Assembly: GCF_041200145.1 (NCBI RefSeq)
Contig: NZ_CP165734.1
Coordinates: forward strand, 3,162,001-3,226,000
DNA from: Bradyrhizobium sp. LLZ17
Lineage (GTDB): Bacteria; Pseudomonadota; Alphaproteobacteria; Rhizobiales; Xanthobacteraceae
DNA: 64,000 bases
Direction: 5' to 3'
Both the position numbers and the translations under genes were made by a program. This document shows, one piece after another, positions 54,182-63,821 of this stretch (the first letter of the stretch is position 1; the number at the start of each line of letters is the position of its first letter). The notes below the pieces were generated by a model. That model did no database searches. It saw nothing but the letters and a program-made list of their open reading frames with translations, and was not told where the DNA came from.

Positions 54182-55137
54182 ATGGACTTATCGATCATAA
54201 TCTGCACGCGCAATCGCGGCACTCGTCTGTGCGGTACGCTTGGCGCGCTACGAGCGCTGCGCACCAGCCATCGCTACGAGATCATTTGGGTCGACAATGC
54301 GTCTACGGATGACACCGCACGCGTATTGAAAGACGAACTTGCCAGCGATCCAGCTTCTAGGTTGATCCGTTGCGAGCGCATCGGGCTGGGAGCTGCTCGC
54401 AATGAAGGCTGGAAGGCCTCTCGAGGCAAGATCGTGGCCTTCACCGACGACGACTGCTACCCTTCTCCCGATTACGTCGATGCTTGGATCGCAGCGTTCT
54501 CAGAGTATCCAGACGTTGGAGCCATGGGGGGCGCATCCTGCTCTACAACCGGCAACATGCGCGAGTTACCATCGAAGAGGGACAAGTCGCGCGAATGTTC
54601 CCGAAACGCACCTTCGTGCGGGCCGGCATGCTGCAAGGCGCCAATGTTGCCTTTCGGCGAAAGGCCCTTGAACTGATAGGCGGCATTGATCCTGAATTGG
54701 GCGCGGGGACGCGCTTTCCGTGTGAAGATATCGACGCGGTGACAGCGGTCTTGTGGGCCGGCTTCGATGGCCGATTTGATCCACGCCCCGTCGTGCAGCA
54801 CGATCATGGACGGCTGGGAGCCGACGTGCCCGCATTGCTGGACTCCTATGACCGCGGGCGGGGCGGGTTCTATGCCAAATACATTCTTCGCCCAGACACA
54901 CGCACAACGGTTGCCTGGCGCTGGTTGAGAACCGCCTGGAATAGGCGCAGTTGGCGAGGGCTGCGTACCTTGCGGCTGGAGATGACCTACGCCGCAAAAT
55001 ATGCTGCATCAAAAGGACGTTACGAGTTCCTGTTGCTGGGCGCACCCGTCTGCCTCATGGTTCTGGCGTTCCAATGCGTTGCCACGTTCTTTACTGCGAT
55101 CGGCCAGCCATTACGCGTGCGCCGTGCCAGCAGTTAG
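54182..55137 (+). pseudogene. Glycosyltransferase family 2, frameshift in a G6 run
   Basis: The N-terminal frame reads MDLSIIICTRNRGTRLCGTL, WVDNASTDDTARVL and VAFTDDDCYPSPDYVDAWIA, ending in VGAM. Then the other frame reads RILLYNRQHARVTIEEGQVA, RAGMLQGANVAFRRKALELI, GGIDPELGAGTRFPCEDIDA. Seven G instead of six at 54526-54531 would give VGAMGGRILLYN and one intact ~318-aa GT2. GT2 motifs, including DDD and CEDID, are preserved, so the frame break is recent or a read error. It ends with two hydrophobic helices. Confidence 0.85.
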
Positions 55138-55152
55138 CCAAACGAGCACCGC

Positions 55153-56474
55153 ATGCGAAGATTTGTCCCGAGACGTGAGTTGCTGAAGGGCGCCGTTGCG
55201 ATGGTCCTCGCGGCTGCAGACAGCACCTTCGCCCCGCTCCACGCGCAGGGCCAGACACCCCCTCCCCCCATTCCTGACACTCAAATCAATGTTTCAACGA
55301 GCGATGCGATCATAGGCAGGAATGACCTCCTGGCGCGCGTGCCCGTGGAATTGAGCGTCCCGGCACCTCACACTCTCGTTGTAGAATATTCGGTCCAGGA
55401 GACACTTGGTCCTCCGTCAAGAGGGGCCGAGATCGTCGCATCTCATGGCCAGTTGATTTTCCATCCCGGCGAACAACACAAGATCATCGAGCTCCAGCTT
55501 CGTCGTCCAATTGGCCCTACCCAGTCGATCGACCTCAGGCTTGCCGACTTCGGTTATCCCGTGCGAGCTTATGCAACCCGAACGGCCCGGATAACGTCCA
55601 GTGATGTTTCGATGTCCCCTTCCATGGAGAGCGACACGATCCCATTGCCATCCTTGCCCAGCGGCGGGTCCATCGTTTTTACAGATGATCTTCGCGAACC
55701 GGATTTCGCGAACGACAGCGGCTTTCGCCCAGATGGAAGGGCGTGTTGGCAAAGCCGCCTTGCCAGGACGCGACAACAAGTCAGCAATAAGGAAGCGGGG
55801 TACTACGCCGATCCAGCACTGAACCCGGAAGCCAAGGTGTGGGGCATCGATCCGTCCACCGGATTTCGATTTATCCAGGCTGAATACATTCCCGGCGGCC
55901 TGTTGGATGGCAATGGAGGCAAGTTCACCCATGCCTGGGAGAAGGACGTTCCCTTCACCTACTCTGCTGCCATGGTGACGTCACGAACCCTTTTTAATCG
56001 CATCACGATCGGAAGCTACGTCGAGTTCCAGGTCAAACTGGCGAGAGTCGCTGGAAGCTGGCCCGCACTATGGCTGCTGCGCGCTGACGACGCGTGGCCG
56101 CCGGAGATTGACGTCATTGAAGCCTTCATCAGTTCGCCAACCCACGCCGCGGATGTCATCACCTCCAGCATTCATTGGCGGGGGGAGAAAAAGGACACGA
56201 AGCTTACGGCGCCTCGATTCCGCTACGCCACATCGAGCCAGGAGCCGACATCTTCGAGCGCTTCAACCGCTTTGGCTGCCTCATCGGCGAGAAGCAGATC
56301 GTCTATTACTTCAATGGAAAACCCTACTGCGCGATGCCAAACTTGGTCGGCGCCGGCCCATGGTTCATGTTACTGGACGTCGCCGTTGGAGGGCTTGTGG
56401 GCGAGCCACGCGATCCAATGGCGTTTCCCGCGCGCATGCACGTTGCGGGCGTGAAGGTCGTACGCTTTTCATGA
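55153..56474 (+). pseudogene. GH16 glycanase with Tat-like signal, frameshift in a G6 run
   Basis: The product starts with a Tat-like signal (RRFVPRRELLKGAVAMVLAA), a ~150-residue N-terminal domain (VELSVPAPHTLVVEYSVQET), and a GH16 domain with FIQAEYIPGG. The catalytic EIDVIE is at residues 318-323 in PPEIDVIEAFISSP. At the six G of 56180-56185 the frame breaks. The other frame continues GEKGHEAYGASIPLRHIEPG, then FERFNRFGCLIGEKQIVYYF, to the stop at 56474. A seventh G restores one 441-aa protein. It would be secreted and could cleave the glycan made by this locus. Confidence 0.85.
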
Positions 56475-56504
56475 GGTCGGCATCATTCGAGGACTATTTG
56501 GACC

Positions 56505-57233
56505 ATGAATTTTCAAGAAAAAGGAACGTTGCTGTTCCACCGAATTAGAAATGGACTTTTGAAAGCACGTCTTTCAAATCTTGCCCGGCAAGTGGCGCAA
56601 GATCGTTTAACTTATCTTCCGCCGGAGAAGCTGATCCGCATCGAAACTTATGCTCGGCTCGCTACGGCGGACGACGTACCAGGCAATTTGCTTGAATTCG
56701 GCGTTGCGCTGGGAGGATCCGCCATAATTCTTGCTGCGCAGGCTGCACGAAGGAAGCGCCTATTCTTTGGCTTTGACGTGTTCGCTATGATCCCTCCCCC
56801 GACATCGGAGAAAGATGACGATAAGTCAAGAGAACGTTACCGCATCATAGCGTCGGGACAGTCGGAAGGAATCGGAGGCGACACCTATTACGGTTACCGA
56901 GACAACCTGATCGACGATGTTCGTCGCTCCTTCGCAAAGTATGGCTTGCCGATTGACGGTAAGAGCCGCTTTCTATGCAAGGGGTTATTCGAAGAAACCT
57001 TCCCCAAATATGACGGGATGGTTGCCTTCGCTCACATCGATTGCGATTGGTACGCACCCGTTAGTTATTGCTTGAACCACATCTCGCGCAGGTTGAGTGC
57101 TGGTGGCGTCATAGTCCTAGATGACTACCACGATTACGGCGGTGCGAGGACGGCCACAGATGAATTCGTCAAGCAGAATCCAGAGTTCGAGCTTATCGCT
57201 GGTCCAAATGTGATCCTGCGGAAGCGCAGATAG
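56505..57233 (+). CDS. TylF/MycF-type sugar O-methyltransferase
   Basis: The 242-aa product has ETYARLATADDVPGNLLEFG followed by VALGGSAIILAAQAARRKRL (SAM motif), AFAHIDCDWYAPVSYCLNHI, and IVLDDYHDYGGARTATDEFV. The last contains the metal-binding Asp residues of the macrocin O-methyltransferase family. Such enzymes methylate sugar hydroxyls. It follows the GH16 gene by 30 bp and probably belongs to the same operon as the FkbM gene. Two methyltransferases of different families imply at least two methylation sites. Confidence 0.9.
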   Translation: MNFQEKGTLLFHRIRNGLLKARLSNLARQVAQDRLTYLPPEKLIRIETYARLATADDVPGNLLEFGVALGGSAIILAAQAARRKRLFFGFDVFAMIPPPTSEKDDDKSRERYRIIASGQSEGIGGDTYYGYRDNLIDDVRRSFAKYGLPIDGKSRFLCKGLFEETFPKYDGMVAFAHIDCDWYAPVSYCLNHISRRLSAGGVIVLDDYHDYGGARTATDEFVKQNPEFELIAGPNVILRKRR

Positions 57234-57255
57234 AGTACGCATTTACGTGACATGG

Positions 57256-58317
57256 TCACCTGACAGCCAGCCGCAGTCCAGCTCGGACGTATTTCTTGAC
57301 GGTGGCTAGGCGACCCGCCGTGAGTTCGTCGCGGGAAATGTTTGTCGGCAAGCGTTTTCCAGAGCGGACAATCTCTACGAATTGCGCTTTCCAATCATCG
57401 ATAGCTCGTTGCGGCAAATGCAGCACGGTCGGCATTTGATCTTCGATCCAAGTCTCAATTCCTTTGAGATCGCCGCGCGGCGCGACGGGCAAGCCGGTAT
57501 CTTTGCCAATCTCCGCAGCGCGATTGTCGATGGAGATTATGAGAGCGCGACGTTTCTTTTGCAGCGCACGTATCCCACCGTGAAGCCGAGTTCCAATGAA
57601 ATCGACGTTTTCACTTTCCAGAAACCGCGAATATTCCTTTACAGTCGTTGCAGGGATTTCATCATCCCATCCAAACGATCGGAAATACTCATAGTCATCA
57701 TGCATCTGTGGAAAAAAATACAGTTTACTATAGAATTTGCGCAGCGTCGCAACAAAGGCCCTGTCTGCTTCGACGTCCCGCCGCCAAGCTGAGAGGGTAA
57801 AAATAACAGAAGGCGCTTTGGATTTCTGGATGCCTGCACAGTGTTCGGGTGTTAGAGACCAAGTCGTGGGACAGGAAGTATTTACGGCTTTCGCGCCAAT
57901 CGCGGTAAGATGATCGACCGTGTAGCTATCCCTGGCCGAGTGGATTAGTTGACGCGACAGAGCGGCCCGCAAGATTGCACGCGTTGCTGGCGTTGCCGTC
58001 GACATGTAGTCATTCCATCCAGTACCCAAACACACGGTGTTTGTTGCGCCAAACACGTCAGCATCCGTCTGCCTCACACGCCATAGCCCGTACGGCTGGA
58101 TATCCGACGATAGTAGGTTTGTGCCTCCAATTACACAGAAGCTGGCATCCGAGATGAAACGGCGTGTTCGATCTGAAAGCTGTTCGTGGCTTGGAACCCT
58201 GTAGACATACGCCTTGGGAAACAGCTCCGACACGACATCGTTAACGGCGTCCATGATGATCTCGTCACCGAGATTATCGGTACAAATCGATGTATCGACG
58301 ACGGCTACAGAATCCAT
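57256..58317 (-). CDS. Polysaccharide pyruvyl transferase family protein
   Basis: The 353-aa product has TSICTDNLGDEIIMDAVNDV at the N-terminus, VIGGTNLLSSDIQPYGLWRV, CLGTGWNDYM, and the diagnostic FIGTRLHGGIRALQKKRRAL. These match the CsaB/WcaK-like pyruvyl transferase superfamily (GT-B-like fold). Members add pyruvate ketals or act as transferases in EPS. It is first of a minus-strand set with GT32 and the flippase. Proven activity cannot be assumed since the superfamily is broad. Confidence 0.85.
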   Translation of the reverse strand: MDSVAVVDTSICTDNLGDEIIMDAVNDVVSELFPKAYVYRVPSHEQLSDRTRRFISDASFCVIGGTNLLSSDIQPYGLWRVRQTDADVFGATNTVCLGTGWNDYMSTATPATRAILRAALSRQLIHSARDSYTVDHLTAIGAKAVNTSCPTTWSLTPEHCAGIQKSKAPSVIFTLSAWRRDVEADRAFVATLRKFYSKLYFFPQMHDDYEYFRSFGWDDEIPATTVKEYSRFLESENVDFIGTRLHGGIRALQKKRRALIISIDNRAAEIGKDTGLPVAPRGDLKGIETWIEDQMPTVLHLPQRAIDDWKAQFVEIVRSGKRLPTNISRDELTAGRLATVKKYVRAGLRLAVR

Positions 58318-58328
58318 GATAGGTCCAA

Positions 58329-59081
58329 TTATCCACGCTTTGCCATATTGTACGACATCCTGAAAGCCAACTCCGGCGCGTAGAGGCTAAATCGCTTTAA
58401 GAGCGCACGTTCAAGCTTCTTGCGCAAGGTCACTTTCCTCACCACCCATGTCTCGGCCCAGCGGTGCACGGCGTACGTGTCTTCCGTTACAACGTCCGGC
58501 GAATACCGCTCGTCCCACGCGTATGGATAAAAGACTCTCTTCGGAAAAATGGTGACATCTCCAATTGTCATCGGCTCATCGCAGTACTCACTTAAGCCCC
58601 TCTCGCGAAGGAACTTCGAGATTAATCCTGGTCCGGAAAAAGCGCCAATGTCGGTTCGACCATCAAGTTCGTTGTTGAAAAACGAGCGGATCGATGTCGG
58701 AAGCCAATGGCCTGGTTCCGATCCGAAGACTGCTCCATTTACTGGGTCGGTTATTGAATTCATGTCATCGGTTTGAAAACCCAGGAAGGCCTTGAGACTT
58801 AAGAGCGGATCCAACGATTTGATCAGATCGACATCTGTATCTAGATACACACCACCGAACCGAGCAAGGGCGTCCATGCGAGTATAGTCAGAAACCCTGT
58901 TCCAGGCACGAACAGAATAGGCCTGACGGACAAACGAACTGGAGTAGTCCACCTTGTCGTTGTCCCACGCAACGATCTGCCAGTCAGGAAGCATGTGACG
59001 CCAGGCGTCGACGCGCTGCCGGTCAGCCTCGGGTAATGGCTTCGGACCAACCCAAACGTAGTGAATAGTTTTCGGAATCAT
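58329..59081 (-). CDS. Glycosyltransferase family 32 (Och1-like, DXD)
   Basis: The 250-aa product has MIPKTIHYVWVGPKPLPEAD, WDNDKVDYSSSF, and SDYTRMDALARFGGVYLDTD with the metal-binding DTD. These are the defining blocks of GT32 capsular or mannosyl transferases. YAVHRWAETWV near the C-terminus carries the His usual for the fold. It lies between the flippase and pyruvyl transferase-like genes. The donor is not known. Confidence 0.88.
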   Translation of the reverse strand: MIPKTIHYVWVGPKPLPEADRQRVDAWRHMLPDWQIVAWDNDKVDYSSSFVRQAYSVRAWNRVSDYTRMDALARFGGVYLDTDVDLIKSLDPLLSLKAFLGFQTDDMNSITDPVNGAVFGSEPGHWLPTSIRSFFNNELDGRTDIGAFSGPGLISKFLRERGLSEYCDEPMTIGDVTIFPKRVFYPYAWDERYSPDVVTEDTYAVHRWAETWVVRKVTLRKKLERALLKRFSLYAPELAFRMSYNMAKRG

Positions 59082-59111
59082 TCAGCGGAGCTCCTGCCAG
59101 GTGAAAACCAT

Positions 59112-60662
59112 CTAAAGCACCGAGCTATTGTCGCCCGCGAGCGGCTGTGTTCGAAATCGATTCGGCAACAATGCCGTAACAAGTTCAATCACCTCCCTCT
59201 CAGGGCCTTCCGGTCGCCCTTGCAAATGCCAGAACGTGTATACAGTAAGAGGGTACGCAATCGCCCCAACACTCACTATGGCAGCTACTTTCAGTAGCAA
59301 AAAGTTCGTCCCAGCCCCATTGCCAAAACATACGCCGACTAGGTAGGCGCATATGACCATGACAACCACGCCAACAATGAATCGAATGTTGGCAGATAGC
59401 TGTCGTAGCATCGAGATGCCCAAAATGCGGCGAACCATCGTCATTGCCACGATAATGCTAACCAGCCCACTGACACATCTTGCCACAATGATACCGAACA
59501 GCCCGCCGGTTACCATTCCCAGAATGATGAGGGGGAGTCGGATCAGCATGTTTATAAGATCCCTTCGCAGTAGCTCCCGGGTCTGTCCCATTGCCATCGC
59601 CAACGGCTGAAGCCCATACACCATAGTCTGCAACGCGAAGATGCTAGATAAAAACTGAATGATGATAACGGCGCTTTCCCACTTTTGTCCCATTGTCAGT
59701 TCGACAAAGGGGCGCGCAATCAAAGCAAATCCGCAACCAAGGGGAAATGCAATCGCACACAGAAGCGCCTGGGATCGTTCGTAAGCTCGCCGTAATCTCG
59801 ACAAGTCGCGGTTCAGTCTTGTGAAGCCTGGAAAGAGAGCCTGGGAAATTGGCATAGTCGCTTCGCGGGTAGGCAATAGAGCCAAGTTATCACCAATGGT
59901 GTAGTAACCCAACGCAGTATTGCCTAAAAAGTAGCCAATAACGAGATGATCAAACTTCCAGTTGAGCGTGTTTATTGCCTGTCCAAGGGTGAGCCAAACA
60001 GAAAATGACAGCAACTCTCTTACACGAGTAAATCTGATACGCGGGCGATAGGAGATCATAAAATATGAGAGCACAACGCCGAAGATTTGCGTGACCAACA
60101 TTGACGCAAGCAGCGCCCAGTAGCTCCGGAATTGAAACGCAACGGTCGCCGCCACAGCGAAGCCGGCAACCTTTTGTGACACGCCCAGAATAAAATCCTG
60201 CCAAAAAAGCAGTTGGCGCGAGAAAACAATCATCTTCGGATTTGAAACACCACCGATCACGGGTGTAATGCTTATTACGGCCATCACGCCGGCAATGCGA
60301 GGATCGCCGTAAAGGTGTGAAATCGGCCAAGCAAGACCGAGAAGTATCAGGCCTATGAGAGCACCTCGTGCGAAGTTCAGGGAGAACACCGCATGGAAAT
60401 GATCATCCGAGATTGATCTATGATAGATCAAAGCGGATGCTAGCGAGAGTTCGGTGACTGAGATGATGATCGTGCTAATTGTTGTCGCGATTGCCACCAA
60501 ACCAAAGTCGTCTGGCGTCAGAAAGCGCGCGAGAACAAGCATGCTCAAGAAAGTCACGAGATTCCCAAGGGCTCGCGCAGCTGCAATCCAAAACGCCCCC
60601 TTCACCAGCATGCGTTTCATGCTTGGTGCGCCCAACGTGCTTGGATCACTCTCGTCAATCAT
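59112..60662 (-). CDS. Polysaccharide flippase (Wzx, MOP family)
   Basis: The 516-aa protein has 12-14 hydrophobic helices. The WzxC-like N-terminus is KGAFWIAAARALGNLVTFLS, then LVLARFLTPDDFGLVAIATT, and the middle has MISYRPRIRFTRVRELLSFS and WKFDHLVIGYFLGNTALGYY. This is the oligosaccharide flippase family that moves lipid-linked repeats across the inner membrane. ATG 60662 is used; ATG 15 codons later lacks a good ribosome binding site. Together with the ABC exporter at 41.9-44 kb it gives two export routes in one window. Confidence 0.92.
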   Translation of the reverse strand: MIDESDPSTLGAPSMKRMLVKGAFWIAAARALGNLVTFLSMLVLARFLTPDDFGLVAIATTISTIIISVTELSLASALIYHRSISDDHFHAVFSLNFARGALIGLILLGLAWPISHLYGDPRIAGVMAVISITPVIGGVSNPKMIVFSRQLLFWQDFILGVSQKVAGFAVAATVAFQFRSYWALLASMLVTQIFGVVLSYFMISYRPRIRFTRVRELLSFSVWLTLGQAINTLNWKFDHLVIGYFLGNTALGYYTIGDNLALLPTREATMPISQALFPGFTRLNRDLSRLRRAYERSQALLCAIAFPLGCGFALIARPFVELTMGQKWESAVIIIQFLSSIFALQTMVYGLQPLAMAMGQTRELLRRDLINMLIRLPLIILGMVTGGLFGIIVARCVSGLVSIIVAMTMVRRILGISMLRQLSANIRFIVGVVVMVICAYLVGVCFGNGAGTNFLLLKVAAIVSVGAIAYPLTVYTFWHLQGRPEGPEREVIELVTALLPNRFRTQPLAGDNSSVL

Positions 60663-61420
60663 GCTTTAGAAGCTGTCCCTCAAAACGAATAACTTACTAG
60701 GCAATTAGGTGCGCCCACGCAACAGTGGTAGCCCAAAAGAAGCGTTAATCATAGTGACGCCGGACCTGCCTCCAACAACCTCCAAGGATGCAAATGAGGA
60801 GGAAAGCAATGTCGTTTCTACTGCGACTTCAACGGCTGGCATTTGAACGGCTGCATTTTTACTCAAGCGCCTTCAGTCAGTGTACCATCGGCTCCCCATG
60901 AAAGCGCCGGTGCACAGCTTTTCACTCACTCCGAAACTGATCTCGAGCACCAATCGCGGGCTTTCCTTCGCGAGCGATCCCGTGCGAAAGCCGAAGGGGT
61001 CCTCGACAAAACCGAAGCCAGCGGCTCCCGTCAACATCTTCGCCGTAATTTCGCTGACCAACGGCCCCCCCCTGGAACAACCCCACACACTCAATTGCTG
61101 CGTGACCTCGTCAACATCGACGCCGGCGAACTGGCTTTTCCCGTCTCGAAACGCTCGGCTGGTTGCGAAACAGCGAGCATGAATATCGGCAACCATCGCG
61201 GGTTCTCCCTAACATCGGGCAATGTAGCTCGGCGAACGCCTGACCATCCGACCCATATTCGTGACCATCCCGTTCGCCTCGCTGCAGGCAACCTGAATAC
61301 TGGGATTCGTGGCCCTGGTTGTTCTCCCTAGTTTGACGACGAAGGGGCGGCTCCTTGCCGACGCGAAGGTGTACGCCTGCTCACGACAAGCTGTGTCAAC
61401 CCAACCGATGCACACTGGGG
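60663..61420. other. No recognised gene (~760 bp)
   Basis: Both strands carry frames of 60-160 codons (a minus frame at 60873-61196 encodes GPLVSEITAKMLTGAAGFGF) but none resembles a known family and none has a good start. It may hold remnants; nothing can be supported. Confidence 0.45.
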
Positions 61421-62764
61421 TCAGCGCGCTTCCAGTGTCAGTAACCGGCAGGACCGCGCCTTGATTGGCTGGGCGACATCTGTGCGACATGTAATCGGGC
61501 TCGGCAGGACCTGCCTTGCACCCTTGTCATCTGTCGTCTCGGCAACGAGCTTTGCGTCGAGAACAAGATTGCCGGTGCGCTGAAGCGCGGGCAACGACAG
61601 TTCGACGACGCTGGCACCATCCGCGCGCTTCTTCACCGTGCTTTCCTGCAGCTTCCGCTCGACCGTCGTCACCATAGATCGTGCCGTCGGATCATAAACC
61701 CAAACCTGAAGCCGGCGGTTCGATGGGTAGTTCTCCGGCACGTCGATCGGGATCTCAAGTTTGAGCGGATCGGCGCCCTTGACCGAAAGGACGCCGTTAG
61801 CCTGCTGCTGTTCACCTAGCACCTTGACTGGGAGAAAAGCGGGCTTCGGCATGTCATTGATGGTCGTCGAATATCCAAATTCCTTCGGATCCGGCGTCAC
61901 CTGGGCAGGCCCGCACTGGCTCGCACCTTTGTCGGACTCCGTGAATTGGCAGACCCGCACATAGTCGATCTTGAAGCTTTGCGGAAACGCCACATCATCG
62001 ATGCCGTGTCGGCCGGCCCAGGCGCCGCCGACCGCGAAATTGAGGTCGACATGGGCGGGCGGCCCGAGCTGCCCGTCGTTGCGCTTCCACTGGTACATCC
62101 GCGTGTAGACCAGCTTGCCGTCCCAGAACATGGAAATCCGGTCTGGCGCCCACACGAATCCAACGATGTGCCAGCCGAGATTGAGATCCTCGCTGGCGTA
62201 CATGTTCTGGTATTTGAGCAGGAAATCCTTGTCGACATAGGTGTATTGCTTTTCGTTAAACGGAGCCACAACGTTCGAATGCAGCGAGTTCGCCTTATCC
62301 TCGACTCCGTTGATGACATATTCGAAGATATCGATTTCGGGCGGATGCCAGGTCTTGCCGTCGATGTCGTAGTCGGCCTCGAGCCAGAACGCGGGCCATA
62401 CGCCTTTCGCGTTCGGCAGAAACACCCTCGCCTCGTAGTAACCATAATAGAAGGTCCGATGGCTTCGAATCATTGCGGATCCGAATAGGTCACCCCCCTC
62501 CATCTTCTTGGCAACCAAGCTAAGCACGCCATTGGACAGGATGTGACTGTCGCGATAACGCTCCTTCTCATCATTGAAATGGTCCATAGTTTCGTTGTTA
62601 TAGATGTAACGCGTGGCCCATTTGTTACGGTCCAGCTTGTCGCCATCAAACTCGTCCGAAAATACAAGTTCCCACCCAGACGACCACGCCGATTTTGTGG
62701 GCAGAATGGCGCAAACCATCAGCAGGAGCCCGAGACTTGCTTTACCAGTTTTGCCGAGCATCAT
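61421..62764 (-). CDS. GH16 endoglycanase, secreted
   Basis: The 447-aa product has a signal peptide (MMLGKTGKASLGLLLMVCAI...KSAWS), then a GH16 domain at residues ~31-280. It contains WELVFSDEFDGDKLDRNKWA, YGYYEARVFLPNAKGVWPAF, catalytic EIDIFE at 143-148, and DLNFAVGGAWAGRHGIDDVA. A C-terminal domain of ~150 residues (LEIPIDVPENYPSNRRLQVW) is probably beta-sandwich. GH16 enzymes of rhizobia cut exopolysaccharides or beta-glucans. Start ATG 62764 or the adjacent ATG 62761. Divergent from the GT25 gene. Confidence 0.92.
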   Translation of the reverse strand: MMLGKTGKASLGLLLMVCAILPTKSAWSSGWELVFSDEFDGDKLDRNKWATRYIYNNETMDHFNDEKERYRDSHILSNGVLSLVAKKMEGGDLFGSAMIRSHRTFYYGYYEARVFLPNAKGVWPAFWLEADYDIDGKTWHPPEIDIFEYVINGVEDKANSLHSNVVAPFNEKQYTYVDKDFLLKYQNMYASEDLNLGWHIVGFVWAPDRISMFWDGKLVYTRMYQWKRNDGQLGPPAHVDLNFAVGGAWAGRHGIDDVAFPQSFKIDYVRVCQFTESDKGASQCGPAQVTPDPKEFGYSTTINDMPKPAFLPVKVLGEQQQANGVLSVKGADPLKLEIPIDVPENYPSNRRLQVWVYDPTARSMVTTVERKLQESTVKKRADGASVVELSLPALQRTGNLVLDAKLVAETTDDKGARQVLPSPITCRTDVAQPIKARSCRLLTLEAR

Positions 62765-62975
62765 TCAGAAATGCCTCCAAAGTTGGACGTGATTTGCGAT
62801 CCGCTCTACAGTCCGTCGATCAGGGGTGTCTAATCAAATTCTCCTACATTGACAGGCTTTAAGCGCTCGTTCAGGTTGCTTGCGAGGGGCGTGGGCTGGT
62901 TCATATACAGTTCGATAGGCTTTCAGGTCGAAACCGTTCCTGAGGGGACGTGACTCAGCTCCTTTGAGGCAACCG

Positions 62976-63776
62976 GTGAAAAACGACATTGTTATTCCTG
63001 CGTTCATAATCAATCTCGATCGCGATGTCGCGCGGTGGCAAACCATGTCGGATGCGCTCGGTAGTTTTGGCATTCCTTACCAACGGGTCCGCGCCATTGA
63101 CGCCCGCAAGCGAATTAGCCTCATTCGTCGCGTTGTACGGCGGGATTTCGTCTACGCTCCAGCACGCCGCGATCTGACGGATGCGGAAGTCGGGTGCTAT
63201 CTCTCCCATCTTGCCGCACTGAAGCGCATGATCAGGCAAAGGCTGCCGGTCGCCATGATCTTCGAAGACGACGTAGTCTTCGATTCTGACTTTTCAAATT
63301 TCTACCATCGCGACCTTACGAAGTTCCTGACCGCCACCGACATTGTCAAGTTCGAAGGCATTCACTATCCGCATACGTCCAGGTCGGGAATCGAAATTGC
63401 AACTGGAACGACGGGGCGCCTACTCCTGCGCATGAGACCGACCCTGGGCGCGGCCGCTTACGCCGTAACTAGGAAAGGCGCACTCGCCCTGCTCAAGGCT
63501 GCGTCGGTTCCGGATCGTCCCTTCGACCATAAGCTCGCATACTATGACCGTCACTGGGTCGATTATGCCGAAACGGAGCCCTTTTTAGCGCGTCAAGCGT
63601 CATATGCGAGCAATCTCGAGGATGAACGAAAAATCCATGACTTAAGCGGGCTTCGCCTGCGCTTGAGCCAACTCCGGACTAGTGTCAGCGCTCCCAAACG
63701 AGCTGCCGCCCGTTTCATCTACCTCGCAAAGCTTGTAATCAAGCAAAGGCTGCGCAGATCGAGATCCTGCCCCTAA
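62976..63776 (+). CDS. Glycosyltransferase family 25
   Basis: GTG 62976 is preceded by GAGG at good spacing; TTG 62964 is an alternative. The 266-aa product has IPAFIINLDRDVARWQTMSD, GSFGIPYQRVRAIDARK, and LTDAEVGCYLSHLAALKRMI with AMIFEDDVVFDSDFSNF. These are the blocks of GT25 (LPS galactosyltransferase-type) enzymes, with the EDD metal site. It presumably adds a sugar to LPS core or polysaccharide. The GT4 gene follows 45 bp later. Confidence 0.88.
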   Translation: MKNDIVIPAFIINLDRDVARWQTMSDALGSFGIPYQRVRAIDARKRISLIRRVVRRDFVYAPARRDLTDAEVGCYLSHLAALKRMIRQRLPVAMIFEDDVVFDSDFSNFYHRDLTKFLTATDIVKFEGIHYPHTSRSGIEIATGTTGRLLLRMRPTLGAAAYAVTRKGALALLKAASVPDRPFDHKLAYYDRHWVDYAETEPFLARQASYASNLEDERKIHDLSGLRLRLSQLRTSVSAPKRAAARFIYLAKLVIKQRLRRSRSCP

Positions 63777-63821
63777 CTGAACTGGCAGCCTGTGTACCTC
63801 TAGAAGGTCAAGACAGAATCG

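Noticed and set aside
60873..61196. Minus-strand 107-codon frame in the gap after the flippase gene
   Set aside because: No recognisable family, ribosome binding site or neighbour logic; kept only as a gap note.
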